64,000 nucleotides of DNA from Extibacter muris (GCF_004345005.1 NZ_SMMX01000005.1:124001-188000); one strand, 5' to 3'. Numbered from the stretch's first letter, positions 17,353 to 25,412 are shown. Notes: generated by a model from the sequence alone, not told the origin. A program made the numbers and translations.

Positions 17353-18032
17353 TCAGATTTTGCCGCTTGCCATGTCGTGAGCGACAAGGGCGGTATAATA
17401 GCTGTCAATGGTGGTCGGGGCGTTAAAGAGTACCGCCCGTAAATACTGCTTGATGTTGCGGATTTTGGTGGTGTTCTCCCGCATACAGTCAAACACGAAT
17501 TGATTGTGTGAGCTGTTAAGCCTCATAAACTTTGTTTGAACACTTCCGTTCCTTTCCGTTCCGGCTCTGCCGTGTCCTGTTCCAAAGGCAGGGGATTTAG
17601 GGAATGGATAGGAATGGAATGGGTACTTGATAAATCCGTAGTTGATAAATCTGTTTTTTGTAAGTCAGTTCTTTGTATCTCTTTATTTAATTGCGTTGGA
17701 TTTTCCAACGTAGGTAAATCCAACTTAGGCGGTTGTGGCTGCGGCTGCTCGTAAATCACATATTCCGCGCCCCGCAAGCGTCCTTTCTCGTCGCGCTCTC
17801 TGGAACGCACGATATATCCGGCGCGTTCAAGCTCCCGTACCGTTTCCCGGATAGCGTCGATTTTTTCCCGGTTGATAAGGGACAGCCCCGCAAGGATGTA
17901 GTCCCAATCCTCCGGCAAGGACAGCATTTGCGACAACAAGCCCTTTGCCTTTAAGGTCAGTTCCTTGTTGCGTAGGTGGTGGTTGCTCATGACGGTATAG
18001 CCCTTGTTTCGTTCCACGCGGAAAACTGCCAT
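17353..18032 (-). pseudogene. repA: Replication initiator A (RepA_N) with middle part deleted
   Basis: The N-terminal part starts MAVFRVERNKGYTVMSNHHL with AAGGAG upstream, and carries the winged-helix replication-initiator domain through EWAGYIVRSRE-like text (ERAGYIVRSRERDEKGRL), then a low-complexity Pro/Gln and Thr linker to GTEVFKQSL and a stop at 17523. The C-terminal DUF6017 part resumes out of frame as NSSHNQFVFDCMRENTTKI and ends SYYTALVAHDMASGKI-stop at 17353. The segment joining them is gone. In intact elements RepA supports autonomous replication after excision. Confidence 0.75.
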
Positions 18033-18500
18033 AGCTTCATCACTCCTTTGCTGTGGATTTGTCACGCGGTAGGACGGCGTTTTTGAGGGTTTCGGTATAT
18101 TTCCCTTGCCCGGTCAAAACCGCACCCGTAAAGCCCCATGATATAAGGCTTCCTTTGCCCCTACTGCGTGACATGAGGGCATAAAAAAGCGGCGTTCTTG
18201 TTCTTCCATGTGGAAGTAAGAAACGCCGCCTGTCTGGTGGTGTGTTATGCTTTCTATTTCATTGCTGATGTACCACGCCATTTGATAACGGCGGTATGGG
18301 TTATCTTCAAAAGGATTTCGGCAGCATATCAAAGCTAACTCCGTAAGTAGTAAATTGGTAGTAATTTCAGCCTACAATCCTTTGAAAACGCCCGTAAATC
18401 AAGGGTTTTCCGAGATAATCATTGAATTTTATATAAATTATATGACAGTATAATATTGATGTATTTAAAATATTCAATAAAGAAAGATATGGAATAAGAA
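18033..18500. other. Gap upstream of repA with no recognisable gene
   Basis: A short minus-strand frame covers part of it but contains a strong terminator-like hairpin and no family motif. The AT-rich 100 bases before the VOC gene probably hold its promoter. Confidence 0.5.
18184..18230 (-). terminator. Terminator or attenuator hairpin upstream of repA
   Basis: On the minus strand GGCGGCGTTTCTTACTTCC pairs with GGAAGAACAAGAACGCCGC (few mismatches), loop ACAT, followed by TTTTTTAT. It lies between any upstream promoter and repA, so it may limit repA expression. Confidence 0.6.
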
Positions 18501-18869
18501 ATGATTAGTGATATTTCAGGTTTTGCTTATGATTGCCAAGATGCTGATGCATTGTCAGATTTTTATGTAAAGTTACTTGGGTGGGAGAAAATCCTTTCAG
18601 GGAATGGCTGGGCAGGTTTACGCTCTCCTCAAGGTTGGATTTTTGCGTTTCAGGAAATTGAAGAATATGTAGCACCAGTATGGCCATGGCAGAAAGATAA
18701 ACAACAACAAATGGCACACATTGACTTTCTGGTTGATGACTTAGAAAAAGGTGTTTTACATGCTTTAGAATGCGGGGCAACGAAATCTGAAATTCAGTAT
18801 TATGACACTTCAACAGTTATGTTTGATCCAGAAGGTCATCCGTTTTGTTTAAGTACAGTCAAACAATAA
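18501..18869 (+). CDS. VOC-family (glyoxalase/bleomycin-resistance fold) protein
   Basis: 122 residues with the paired beta-alpha-beta modules of the vicinal oxygen chelate superfamily: ISGFAYDCQDADALSDFY at the start, IDFLVDDLEKGVLHALECGA in the second module, and MFDPEGHPFCL as the typical C-terminal strand. Members are metal-dependent lyases/dioxygenases or drug-binding resistance proteins; nothing here decides between them. The ribosome site is weak. It is a cargo gene in the AT-rich right part of the ICE. Confidence 0.75.
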   Translation: MISDISGFAYDCQDADALSDFYVKLLGWEKILSGNGWAGLRSPQGWIFAFQEIEEYVAPVWPWQKDKQQQMAHIDFLVDDLEKGVLHALECGATKSEIQYYDTSTVMFDPEGHPFCLSTVKQ

Positions 18870-18941
18870 AATCCTATACTTATTTTAAGGTATATGATTT
18901 GTTAGAAAGTGTTTCTTGGTAAAATCATATATTTATAGCTG

Positions 18942-18997
18942 TTGACTTCTCGGTTGCAATAATATATAATATGACTATAAAACCAAATTAGTCATAT
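18942..18997 (+). promoter_or_regulatory. Consensus promoter with TetR-type operator before the hydrolase gene
   Basis: -35 TTGACT, 17-base spacer, -10 TATAAT. Overlapping the -10 end is a perfect inverted repeat ATATGACTA - 11 bases - TAGTCATAT that covers the expected transcription start. Degenerate copies lie before the TetR gene and the ABC operon. Confidence 0.8.
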
Positions 18998-19011
18998 AGG
19001 AGGTATGTGGT

Positions 19012-19869
19012 ATGTATAAAGAAGTTGACATTTCTTCAAATAATGTTCCGATAACACTTTCTATCTGGTATACAGAAAGAAGTAGTCCTACCATTGTTTT
19101 TTTGCCGGGTACTATGTCACATCCTCTCATGTATGAGAATTTTCTATGCGGATTGAGTGAAAGAGGATTTAATATAATAGGCGTTCACTATCTTTCACAC
19201 GGAAAAAGCCCTAAAATCAAGAAAAATTATATAATGGAAGATATGTTGCATAATGTATATGACGCAACGACTTACGGAATAGAAAATTTCGGTGAAAACA
19301 TAGCTGTCATGGGTTCCAGTCAAGGCGGGATTTTAGCTGCAATGGCGGCGGGTAGGGACACAAGGTTAAAAGCTGTTTTTCCACATAATATCATGCTGAC
19401 TACATTAAAAGAAACTATGAGCCTAACAAAATATCCCGTATGGACACACCGTTTTATGGGGCTGATACAATGGGGCTTTCGCGTGGGCGGAAAGTTGTTA
19501 CCTAACTATAAGGTACCGGGAGATGCTTATTTAGACTATAACAAAGTATTTTATAGTGAACAGGCAAAACACGATTGCTTAAATGACCCTATGCTTTTAT
19601 CCTATTATCCTTTAAGATTTGTCGCCAGTTTATTCAATGCTGACTTATCGTGTCTGGAGAATGGGTCTATACAATGTCCAGTTATTTTAATTACGGCCAA
19701 AGGCGACCCGCTTTTTAGCTTTGATTATACCAACAAAGTATTTGATTTAATTCATGCGCCGCAAAAGGAATTGCTTACTTTAGAACTCAATCGTCACATG
19801 ATTTTTAATGAGGATACAGACACGACGATAAACGCATTGGAACCTACATTGCATAAATATCTCGGATAG
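19012..19869 (+). CDS. Alpha/beta hydrolase
   Basis: 285 residues of the alpha/beta-hydrolase (serine aminopeptidase/lysophospholipase-like) type. The oxyanion region is VFLPGTMSHPLMYENF, the nucleophile elbow is GSSQGG in AVMGSSQGGILAAMAAG, the acid is probably in ITAKGDPLFSFDY, and the catalytic His is in LELNRHMIFNED. No signal peptide, so cytoplasmic. An AGGAGG site precedes the ATG. It has its own consensus promoter with the dyad shared with the following TetR and ABC genes, so a detoxifying or lipid-remodelling role beside an exporter is likely (inference). Confidence 0.8.
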   Translation: MYKEVDISSNNVPITLSIWYTERSSPTIVFLPGTMSHPLMYENFLCGLSERGFNIIGVHYLSHGKSPKIKKNYIMEDMLHNVYDATTYGIENFGENIAVMGSSQGGILAAMAAGRDTRLKAVFPHNIMLTTLKETMSLTKYPVWTHRFMGLIQWGFRVGGKLLPNYKVPGDAYLDYNKVFYSEQAKHDCLNDPMLLSYYPLRFVASLFNADLSCLENGSIQCPVILITAKGDPLFSFDYTNKVFDLIHAPQKELLTLELNRHMIFNEDTDTTINALEPTLHKYLG

Positions 19870-19873
19870 TATA

Positions 19874-19932
19874 TTGATAATATGAGCAGTAAATGTTATA
19901 CTTTTCGTGACGATACTAACAATTTAGTCATA
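19874..19932 (+). promoter_or_regulatory. Promoter and operator of the second TetR gene
   Basis: -35 TTGATA, 17 bases, -10 TATACT, then GTGACGAT...TTAGTCATA, a degenerate copy of the dyad before the hydrolase gene. Confidence 0.7.
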
Positions 19933-19947
19933 AGGAGGTTATGAAAA

Positions 19948-20529
19948 TTGCCACGATTTACAGAACAAGAGAAAGAAATCATCAGCAATAAACTTTTGAT
20001 AGAGGGAGAAAAGCTGTTTGCATTACACGGTTTGAAAAAAGTAACGGTTGATGATTTAGTGGCCGCCGTAAACATATCAAAGGGTTCTTTCTATGCTTTT
20101 TATCCCAGTAAAGAACATCTATACGTGGACATCAATTTTCGTCTACAAAAAGAGCTGTTTGAAAGTATAGAAGCAACCATTAAAGAGAAAAAATATAAGA
20201 ACCATAGAGATTTAGCAAAGGACGTTATTATGCTAAGTTTAACGGGTTTGATTACTTCACCTATTCTTTCGCAGATTGACTTATCTATATTGGACTATCT
20301 GCAAAGAAAATTATCACCGGATATTTTTGAAAGCCATATGCACAATGATATTCGTATATTGGAGATACTGGAAGATTTAGGGGTTGTATTTTTGGTTCCG
20401 CATACGGTTATCATAAAATCCCTGTATTCTGTTTTGTCCTGTTTGGAACAATTCAAAGAGGACGAAGAACTGAATATGATACAAAATCTTTTAGTGAATG
20501 GTATTATTCAGCAAGTAGTAGCAGAGTAA
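19948..20529 (+). CDS. TetR-family regulator of the hydrolase/ABC module
   Basis: 193 residues. The N-terminal helix-turn-helix is typical (GEKLFALHGLKKVTVDDLV, then NISKGSFYAFYPSKEHLY). The start is TTG: the only ATG near AAGGAGG reads into a short dead frame, while TTG at nine bases gives the whole domain. Dyads of the form TATGAC - 9 to 11 bases - GTCATA precede the upstream hydrolase, this gene and the ABC operon, so it probably represses all three. It ends in a hairpin terminator. Confidence 0.85.
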   Translation: MPRFTEQEKEIISNKLLIEGEKLFALHGLKKVTVDDLVAAVNISKGSFYAFYPSKEHLYVDINFRLQKELFESIEATIKEKKYKNHRDLAKDVIMLSLTGLITSPILSQIDLSILDYLQRKLSPDIFESHMHNDIRILEILEDLGVVFLVPHTVIIKSLYSVLSCLEQFKEDEELNMIQNLLVNGIIQQVVAE

Positions 20530-20533
20530 CAAT

Positions 20534-20576
20534 TTTGTTTGGTTATTTGACAGGCAGGTAGCCAAACAAATTTTTT
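20534..20576 (+). terminator. Terminator after the second TetR gene
   Basis: TTTGTTTGG / CCAAACAAA, perfect 9-bp stem, followed by six T. Confidence 0.85.
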
Positions 20577-20584
20577 ACAGCATA

Positions 20585-20611
20585 TATGACTATATATCTA
20601 TAATCGTCATA
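20585..20611 (+). promoter_or_regulatory. TetR-type operator before the ABC exporter operon
   Basis: TATGACTAT - 9 bases - ATCGTCATA, 8 of 9 arm positions paired, with a TATAAT inside it. Third copy of the module's dyad. Confidence 0.65.
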
Positions 20612-20632
20612 AAGTTAAAGGAGGAAAGTGTA

Positions 20633-21478
20633 ATGATTGATGTAAAAAAACTGTATTTTAGCTATACTGACAAACCGTTTGTTGAGAATGTAAGTTTCCA
20701 TGTTGGGAGAGGAGAAATTTTCGGTTTTTTAGGACCCTCTGGTGCTGGAAAATCAACTATTCAAAAAGTTTTAACTGGGCTTAATACAAGATATAAAGGC
20801 AGCGTAAAAGTTGCAGGTACAGAAATAAGGGAGCATACAAATCGGTTTTATGAAAATATTGGAGTAGACTTTGAATTTTCAACCTGCTACGAGAAATTCA
20901 CCGCACGACAAAATCTCGCCTATTTTGCTTCTCTATATGAAAAGCAACCTCGGTCTATTGATGAATTATTGCATATGGTAGGCTTGGAAAATGATGGGGA
21001 CAAAAAAGTTGCTGACTTTTCCAAAGGTATGCGTTCTCGCTTGAATTTCATTAAAGCGTTAGTCCATGACCCTGATATATTATTCCTTGATGAACCTACA
21101 AGCGGTCTTGACCCTACAAATAATCGTTTAATGAAAGATATTATTCTTGCGGAAAAGAAACGCGGAAAAACGATTATCATTACTACTCACAATATGTTTG
21201 ACGCAACAGAGCTATGTGACCAAGTAGCCTTTATCGTTGCCGGAAAAGTCAGTGCATTGGATAGCCCGCATAATTTGATTATGTCAAGGGGAGCTGCCAA
21301 AATACAATATACCTACTATGATAAAGGCGAGAAAACCGGAGAATGTCTGCTTGATAGAACCACAGAAGATAAATTGTTAAAAAGTTTAATTTCCGAAAAC
21401 CGTTTGCTTTCTATTCATAGTAGTGAGCCTACATTAAATGATATTTTTGTTGATATTACAGGGAGGACACTTCAATGA
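20633..21478 (+). CDS. ABC exporter ATP-binding subunit
   Basis: 281 residues. Walker A GPSGAGKS, signature DFSKGMRSR (an SKGM variant of the ABC signature), Walker B DILFLDEPTSGLDP and the H-loop TTHN are all present. It is the ATPase of an ABC-2-type exporter with the two permease genes that follow; the stop overlaps the next start (ATGA). The ribosome site AGGAGG is good. The arrangement of one ATPase plus two dissimilar permeases of about 230 residues resembles the mycobacterial Rv2686c-Rv2688c drug-export type. The transported compound is unknown. Confidence 0.85.
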   Translation: MIDVKKLYFSYTDKPFVENVSFHVGRGEIFGFLGPSGAGKSTIQKVLTGLNTRYKGSVKVAGTEIREHTNRFYENIGVDFEFSTCYEKFTARQNLAYFASLYEKQPRSIDELLHMVGLENDGDKKVADFSKGMRSRLNFIKALVHDPDILFLDEPTSGLDPTNNRLMKDIILAEKKRGKTIIITTHNMFDATELCDQVAFIVAGKVSALDSPHNLIMSRGAAKIQYTYYDKGEKTGECLLDRTTEDKLLKSLISENRLLSIHSSEPTLNDIFVDITGRTLQ

Positions 21479-22158
21479 GATTGGGACGTTTAATTTGTGG
21501 TGATATACATTTCCAATGGAAATATGGTTTTTATTTTATCTACTTTATATTAACAGTTTTATATGTGTGTGGGATTGCCGCTTTGACGGGACATTGGAAA
21601 ACGGATATTGCTTCTATCATGATATACTCTGACCCGGCAGCAATGGGATTGTTTTTTATGGGAGCGATTGTCCTCTTGGAAAAAAGTCAAAAGGTGTTAA
21701 ATGCTATGGTAGTATCGCCTGTAAAAGTATCGGAGTACATACTTTCAAAAACAATCGCGTTGATTGCTATTTCTACAATCATTGCGTTGATATTGGGATT
21801 TGTTTCCGGCAGCAATCATTTACTTGGTATCACAGTTGGTACGGCATTGACATCAGCAATCTTTACTATGATTGGAATTATTGCGGCTACAAGAATTTCA
21901 AACTTGAACCAATTTCTCATTGTGATTATGCCCATAGAGATTGTTTGCTTTGTTCCACCAATCGTTGGTCTGTTTGTAAAGTTACCAGATATATTTCGCT
22001 TTTTCCCTTTTACCGCCTGCATGAACCTTATAACCGGGAAAAACAGTTTACTATCGTTTGATATGGTACTTGTAATTGCTACGTTGATTATTCTCTACAT
22101 AGTTGCGCGACGTACAGTTCGGCATATGTGGAAAAGTTTGGGAGGTGTAAAGATATGA
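21475..22158 (+). CDS. ABC-2-type permease subunit 1
   Basis: 227 residues with six hydrophobic segments and little else conserved, as usual for ABC-2 permeases. MRLGRLICGDIHFQWKYGFYF leads into the first helix; later ILSKTIALIAISTIIALILG and a Pro-rich re-entrant region IEIVCFVPPIVGLF. It overlaps both neighbours by four bases, so the subunits are translationally coupled with ATPase and second permease. Substrate unknown. Confidence 0.8.
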   Translation: MRLGRLICGDIHFQWKYGFYFIYFILTVLYVCGIAALTGHWKTDIASIMIYSDPAAMGLFFMGAIVLLEKSQKVLNAMVVSPVKVSEYILSKTIALIAISTIIALILGFVSGSNHLLGITVGTALTSAIFTMIGIIAATRISNLNQFLIVIMPIEIVCFVPPIVGLFVKLPDIFRFFPFTACMNLITGKNSLLSFDMVLVIATLIILYIVARRTVRHMWKSLGGVKI

Positions 22159-22853
22159 AAAGGGTATTATCCAGTACCATGCAGATATTTAAGCAAATCA
22201 AGAGCGACCCTATGATGTTTGCAGCTTGTTTTACGCCTTTTGTCATGGGAGCTTTGATTAAATTCGGTATTCCGTTTCTTGAAAGGATAACAGATTTTTC
22301 TTTGCAAGAATACTATCCGATCTTTGATTTATTGCTTTCTATCATGGCTCCTGTATTGCTCTGCTTTGCATTTGCAATGATTACGTTAGAGGAAATCGAC
22401 GATAAAGTGTCACGGTACTTTTCGATTACCCCTCTTGGTAAGTCGGGGTATCTCTTTACAAGGTTGGGAGCACCCTCAATTATTTCGGCGGTCATCGCTT
22501 TTATTGTACTGTTGCTTTTTTCATTAGAAAAGTTGTCCATTGGAATGACAATATGTTTGGCGCTTCTCGGCTCAGTACAGGCAATTATTGTTTCACTTAT
22601 GATTATCACATTATCAAGCAATAAATTAGAGGGTATGGCAGTTACAAAACTAGCTGCACTTACATTACTCGGAATACCAGCCCCCTTTTTTATTGATAGT
22701 TACTACCAGTTCGCGGTTGGCTTCCTTCCGTCATTTTGGGTAGCAAAAGCCATGCAGAATGAAGCGGTTCTTTATTTCTCCATAGGATTGGTGGTAGCTT
22801 TAGTCTGGTACTACTTCCTTGCAAAACGTCTGTTTCGGAAGCTGGCAGGATAA
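22155..22853 (+). CDS. ABC-2-type permease subunit 2
   Basis: 232 residues, six hydrophobic segments. I use the ATG with GGAGGTGTAAAGAT before it, overlapping the previous stop by four bases, rather than the earlier in-frame ATG inside permease 1. Contains ITLEEIDDKVSRYFSITPLG, a conserved cytoplasmic loop in this permease type, and YLFTRLGAPSIISAV. Probably a dimer partner of permease 1. Confidence 0.8.
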   Translation: MKRVLSSTMQIFKQIKSDPMMFAACFTPFVMGALIKFGIPFLERITDFSLQEYYPIFDLLLSIMAPVLLCFAFAMITLEEIDDKVSRYFSITPLGKSGYLFTRLGAPSIISAVIAFIVLLLFSLEKLSIGMTICLALLGSVQAIIVSLMIITLSSNKLEGMAVTKLAALTLLGIPAPFFIDSYYQFAVGFLPSFWVAKAMQNEAVLYFSIGLVVALVWYYFLAKRLFRKLAG

Positions 22854-22864
22854 GGAGGCATATT

Positions 22865-23776
22865 ATGGAAAAAGGTAGACTTCTGCAAAACAAAAATGTA
22901 AATAAGGCTATTCAGGTTTCCAAAATCACACTAATCATCAACATGGGTTTATCGCTACTTAAATTTACTGCCGGATATATAGGAAAGTCAAGTGCTATGC
23001 TGTCGGACGCTGTACACTCGGCTTCTGATGTATTAAGCACAATCGTTGTGATGGTTGGAATTAAAATATCAGAAAAACAGCCTGATAAAGAACATCCTTA
23101 TGGGCATGAACGTATGGAATGTGTGGCTTCCATTATTCTCTCTGTTGCCTTGGCTATAACGGGTGCTGGAATAGGATATTCAGGGATCAAGAAAATCTTT
23201 TCAGGACAGTACAATACGCTTTCTATCCCTAGTGGAATCGCACTTACGGCGGCAGTCTTATCCATTGTTATAAAAGAGTGGATGTACTGGTTTACAAGAA
23301 ATGCTGCAAAGCATACAAATTCTGATGCGCTTATGGCTGACGCATGGCACCACCGCTCTGATGCACTCTCGTCAGTTGGTTCCTTAATTGGCATTTTAGG
23401 GGCGCGTTTAGGCTATGCTATTCTCGATCCTATTGCAAGCGTTGTGATTTGTGGTTGTATCTTAAAAGCTGCTTTGGACATTTTCAAAGAAAGCATTAAC
23501 AAAATGGTAGACCATAGTTGTGACAATGCTACTGAAACAAAGATTAGGGAAGTTGTGCTTAAGCAGCAAGGGGTTGATGGTATTGATGAATTAAAAACCC
23601 GTATGTTTGGAACGAAAATGTATGTAGATATTGAAATATTAGCTGATGGCAATTTAGCTCTTTATGACGCTCATGGAATTGCTGAGGCAGTCCATCAAAC
23701 GATTGAAAACAACTTTCCACAATGTAAACATTGTATGGTACATGTTAATGCGAATGAACTTCTCTATTCTACATAG
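22865..23776 (+). CDS. Cation diffusion facilitator (CDF) transporter
   Basis: 303 residues, CDF/SLC30 family. Metal-site motifs in the helices: SDAVHSASDVLST (with KSSAMLSDA before it) and the DAWHHRSDALSSVG repeat, which together form the intramembrane Zn/Mn/Fe site. After six membrane segments comes the cytoplasmic ferredoxin-like domain with IEILADGNLALYDAHGIAEA. The family exports divalent cations by proton exchange. It starts 11 bases after the ABC operon with AAGGAGG, so is probably co-transcribed. Why a metal pump goes with a putative drug exporter is unclear. Confidence 0.85.
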   Translation: MEKGRLLQNKNVNKAIQVSKITLIINMGLSLLKFTAGYIGKSSAMLSDAVHSASDVLSTIVVMVGIKISEKQPDKEHPYGHERMECVASIILSVALAITGAGIGYSGIKKIFSGQYNTLSIPSGIALTAAVLSIVIKEWMYWFTRNAAKHTNSDALMADAWHHRSDALSSVGSLIGILGARLGYAILDPIASVVICGCILKAALDIFKESINKMVDHSCDNATETKIREVVLKQQGVDGIDELKTRMFGTKMYVDIEILADGNLALYDAHGIAEAVHQTIENNFPQCKHCMVHVNANELLYST

Positions 23777-23827
23777 GACAGGGAAGATGATTTAAGACTA
23801 TTGAAAGGGAAAGGAGGGGAGTAGGTT

Positions 23828-23968
23828 ATGGAACAATACTGGTGGATTATCATTGTTGTGGTTTTGATTGTCGTTGGTTTACTTAAACTTGTAATTATGA
23901 AGAAGTATAATCAAAAGAGAAATTCTAACAATCGTTCAAAAGATAGCGAGGACGACAAGATGTATTAA
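23828..23968 (+). CDS. Single-pass small membrane protein
   Basis: 46 residues starting MEQYWWIIIVVVLIVVGLL, one hydrophobic helix followed by a basic then acidic tail ending SEDDKMY. A very strong ribosome site (AAAGGAGGGGAG) eight bases before the ATG argues for real translation. It follows the CDF gene by 51 bases on the same strand and may be the last gene of the operon. I do not recognise the family. It could be a small regulator of the transporters (inference). Confidence 0.6.
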   Translation: MEQYWWIIIVVVLIVVGLLKLVIMKKYNQKRNSNNRSKDSEDDKMY

Positions 23969-24125
23969 GGTTTATTGAAATTTGTTATGTTGTAGAATGA
24001 TGTTTTTAGACACTAGAAAGTGCTTTAAGGGGGCTAACGTTATGGAAAGCTTTAAGTACAATTCTTTACAATCAAGCACAATCTAATAAAGCTTTAATAA
24101 AAATTGAATGCAATACAGCTTTAAA

Positions 24126-24162
24126 GGCTCGTACAAACCATATGTTTTGTGCGGGCTTTTTT
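24126..24162 (+). terminator. Terminator at the end of the exporter operon
   Basis: GCTCGTACAAA pairs with TTTGTGCGGGC (11 bp including G-U pairs), then six T. Confidence 0.75.
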
Positions 24163-24183
24163 ATATAAATATGTATATTCTTC

Positions 24184-24215
24184 TTGACCTTATACCGCAC
24201 TGTAAAGGTTAGAAT
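24184..24215 (+). promoter_or_regulatory. MerR-type promoter with long spacer
   Basis: -35 TTGACC and -10 TAGAAT are 20 bases apart, longer than the usual 17. The dyad ACCTT - AAGGT inside the spacer is where a MerR protein would bind and untwist DNA. Confidence 0.6.
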
Positions 24216-24238
24216 AACAGTAGAAAGAGGTGAGCAGT

Positions 24239-24625
24239 ATGTATCGAATAGGTGAATTTTCAAAAATTACAGATCTAACAACACAGACTTTACGTTATTA
24301 TGACAGTGAAAAAATCTTATCTCCTTCATATCGAAATGAGGGAAATGGTTATCGCTATTATAGTGCAGACGACATTGAAACAGCTCAATATATTTCATTG
24401 TTAAGAAAATTCAATTTCTCGATTATGGAAATCAAAGATGTTCTATCCAATATGAGGACACAAGAGGACTTCAACGATTTTATCAATGAGAAAATTGTAT
24501 TAACGGAAAGTCTAATTATGCAGCATAAATCTGTAATTGATGAAATGAAATCTTATTTATCTCTGAGACCTCTTGAAAAAAAGGAGGTCGAGAACATGAA
24601 ATACAAGTCAACATCACAGAATTAA
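24239..24625 (+). CDS. MerR-family regulator, N-terminal part (effector domain lost)
   Basis: 128 residues: MYRIGEFSKITDLTTQTLRY, then LRYYDSEKIL, GYRYYSADD and a coiled-coil helix, the standard MerR DNA-binding domain. The start is the ATG after AAAGAGGTGAGCAGT. The usual C-terminal effector-binding (GyrI-like) domain should follow, but after MKYK the frame is shifted and ends in KSTSQN. The shifted frame continues as the last third of a GyrI-like domain (next entry). So this is the front half of a gene broken by an internal deletion with a frameshift. It could still bind DNA and dimerise. Confidence 0.8.
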   Translation: MYRIGEFSKITDLTTQTLRYYDSEKILSPSYRNEGNGYRYYSADDIETAQYISLLRKFNFSIMEIKDVLSNMRTQEDFNDFINEKIVLTESLIMQHKSVIDEMKSYLSLRPLEKKEVENMKYKSTSQN

Positions 24626-24786
24626 ATTTAGGTATGGCATACAAATCCTTATTTGATTACGCAAATGATAACAACTTAGACTACACTGCACCAATTATTG
24701 AATTTTATGATAAGAATATGGGATATACCTTAAAGGGAAATCCAGACAAGTACGAAACAAGGATTTATTTGCCCATCAAAAAATAA
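24607..24786 (+). pseudogene. C-terminal GyrI-like effector-domain fragment of the MerR gene
   Basis: In the +1 frame relative to the MerR ORF, VNITELNLGMAYKSLFDYAN leads to APIIEFYDKNMGYTL and ends KYETRIYLPIKK-stop. This is the end of a GyrI-like small-molecule-binding domain (the final strand ETRIYLPI is typical). About 100 residues between it and the coiled coil are missing. Confidence 0.65.
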
Positions 24787-25257
24787 AAATTGCTCCTATG
24801 CGGTAAATAAAAAAAACTGCTGCTGAATTTATTTTGCCTAACGGTGGACAGACTACTGGATGGTTTTGTTTTAGCGGCTTGGGAGGGAGCCGCATGGAAC
24901 GCCTGCATATTCGACAACATTCGACCATTGGTAGACCGTTAAAAAAATCCGTTTAATTTCTGCGGTGCTACATACTCCTGTATATGGTTTATCACATCAT
25001 ATAGCAGGAACAATCCGGAAATCACAAGATCAGTACGTCAGTATTGCCCTTGTGCTTTTTTGATGGACAAAACTTTTTCAAAAAGTTTTTGTGGTTGGGT
25101 ATCAAAACCCACCTCTTGCGGCGAGTGTTAGTGCGAAAAGAGGTAGAAGCCTTTTCGCTTTAGCAACTTTAGCTGGACTTATTCTCATGATTTTATTATG
25201 AAATCCTTGAGAATAAGCTGTCAACTTTTTTTATACCACACCATTTAAGGGGAGCGA
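24787..25257. other. Non-coding right end of the ICE
   Basis: No gene found. It contains a terminator-like hairpin CACAAG...CTTGTG + CTTTTTT (25022-25061), an AAACTTTTT / AAAAAGTTT repeat, and a perfect 8-bp hairpin GCGAAAAG...CTTTTCGC (25133-25160). An origin of transfer could be here, but no known nick site was recognised. GTCAACTTTTTTTATACC near 25217-25235 is my candidate for the right edge. Confidence 0.45.
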
Positions 25258-25412
25258 CGAGTCAAGAGCAATATGGCTTGAACGGAGCTATGGGAAGGAT
25301 GTGTAAGCAGAATTCCCATAGTCAAAAGAGAAAGCCAGCGTCTTGAGGCGCCGGCCTAGTAACAAGGGCTTATAGCCCTAGAGCAAACCAACCGTTGGAC
25401 GAGTGGTCCTGA
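25258..25412 (+). ncRNA. Candidate structured RNA of unknown class at the ICE/chromosome edge
   Basis: Five hairpins in about 140 bases: TCAAG/CTTGA (25262-25281), CTATGGGAA/TTCCCATAG (perfect 9 bp, 25288-25321), GCCAGCG/CGCCGGC (one mismatch, 25334-25355), AGGGCT/AGCCCT (25365-25379) and CCAA-CCG-TTGG (25388-25398), with purine-rich joins such as AAAAGAGAAAGCC. No ORF. It resembles the omega-RNA/right ends of IS200/IS605 TnpB elements or part of a catalytic intron, but no tnpB is present. The strand is uncertain. Confidence 0.45.

Larger units (their letters stand above)
3460..25250. mobile_element. Decayed Tn916/Tn1549-type integrative conjugative element with cargo
   Basis: Defined by a Tn916-type integrase and xis remnant at the left edge, a sigma factor, a relaxase C-terminus, Maff2, VirD4, PcfB, DUF5348 and RepA, in the arrangement of Tn1549/CTn5-type elements. 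The type IV secretion core (VirB4, VirB6, peptidase) that should lie between relaxase and Maff2 is missing. Edges are approximate. The left edge is placed in TTTTTGACTATC after the recombinase remnant and the right edge in GTCAACTTTTTTTATACC, which form a rough inverted match (TTGAC / GTCAA). No exact target duplication was found. Cargo is two TetR-controlled modules, a VOC protein, a CDF transporter and a broken MerR gene. Confidence 0.65.

Noticed and set aside
18114-18332. A 72-residue minus-strand ORF upstream of repA
   Set aside because: A strong terminator-like hairpin lies inside it, there is no ribosome site and no family resemblance.
24042-24086. A 14-codon ORF (MESFKYNSLQSSTI) with AAGGGGG before it, as an attenuation leader
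   Set aside because: The MerR promoter lies downstream of the following terminator, so no gene would be controlled by it; the peptide shows no codon bias typical of leaders.
25060-25165. Repeats at the right end as the origin of transfer
   Set aside because: Hairpins are present, but no known relaxase nick motif was recognised and the relaxase itself is headless, so the site cannot be assigned.
3460-25250. Exact att direct repeats at both ends of the ICE
   Set aside because: Only a loose TTGAC / GTCAA inverted match around T-runs was found; no duplication long enough to trust.
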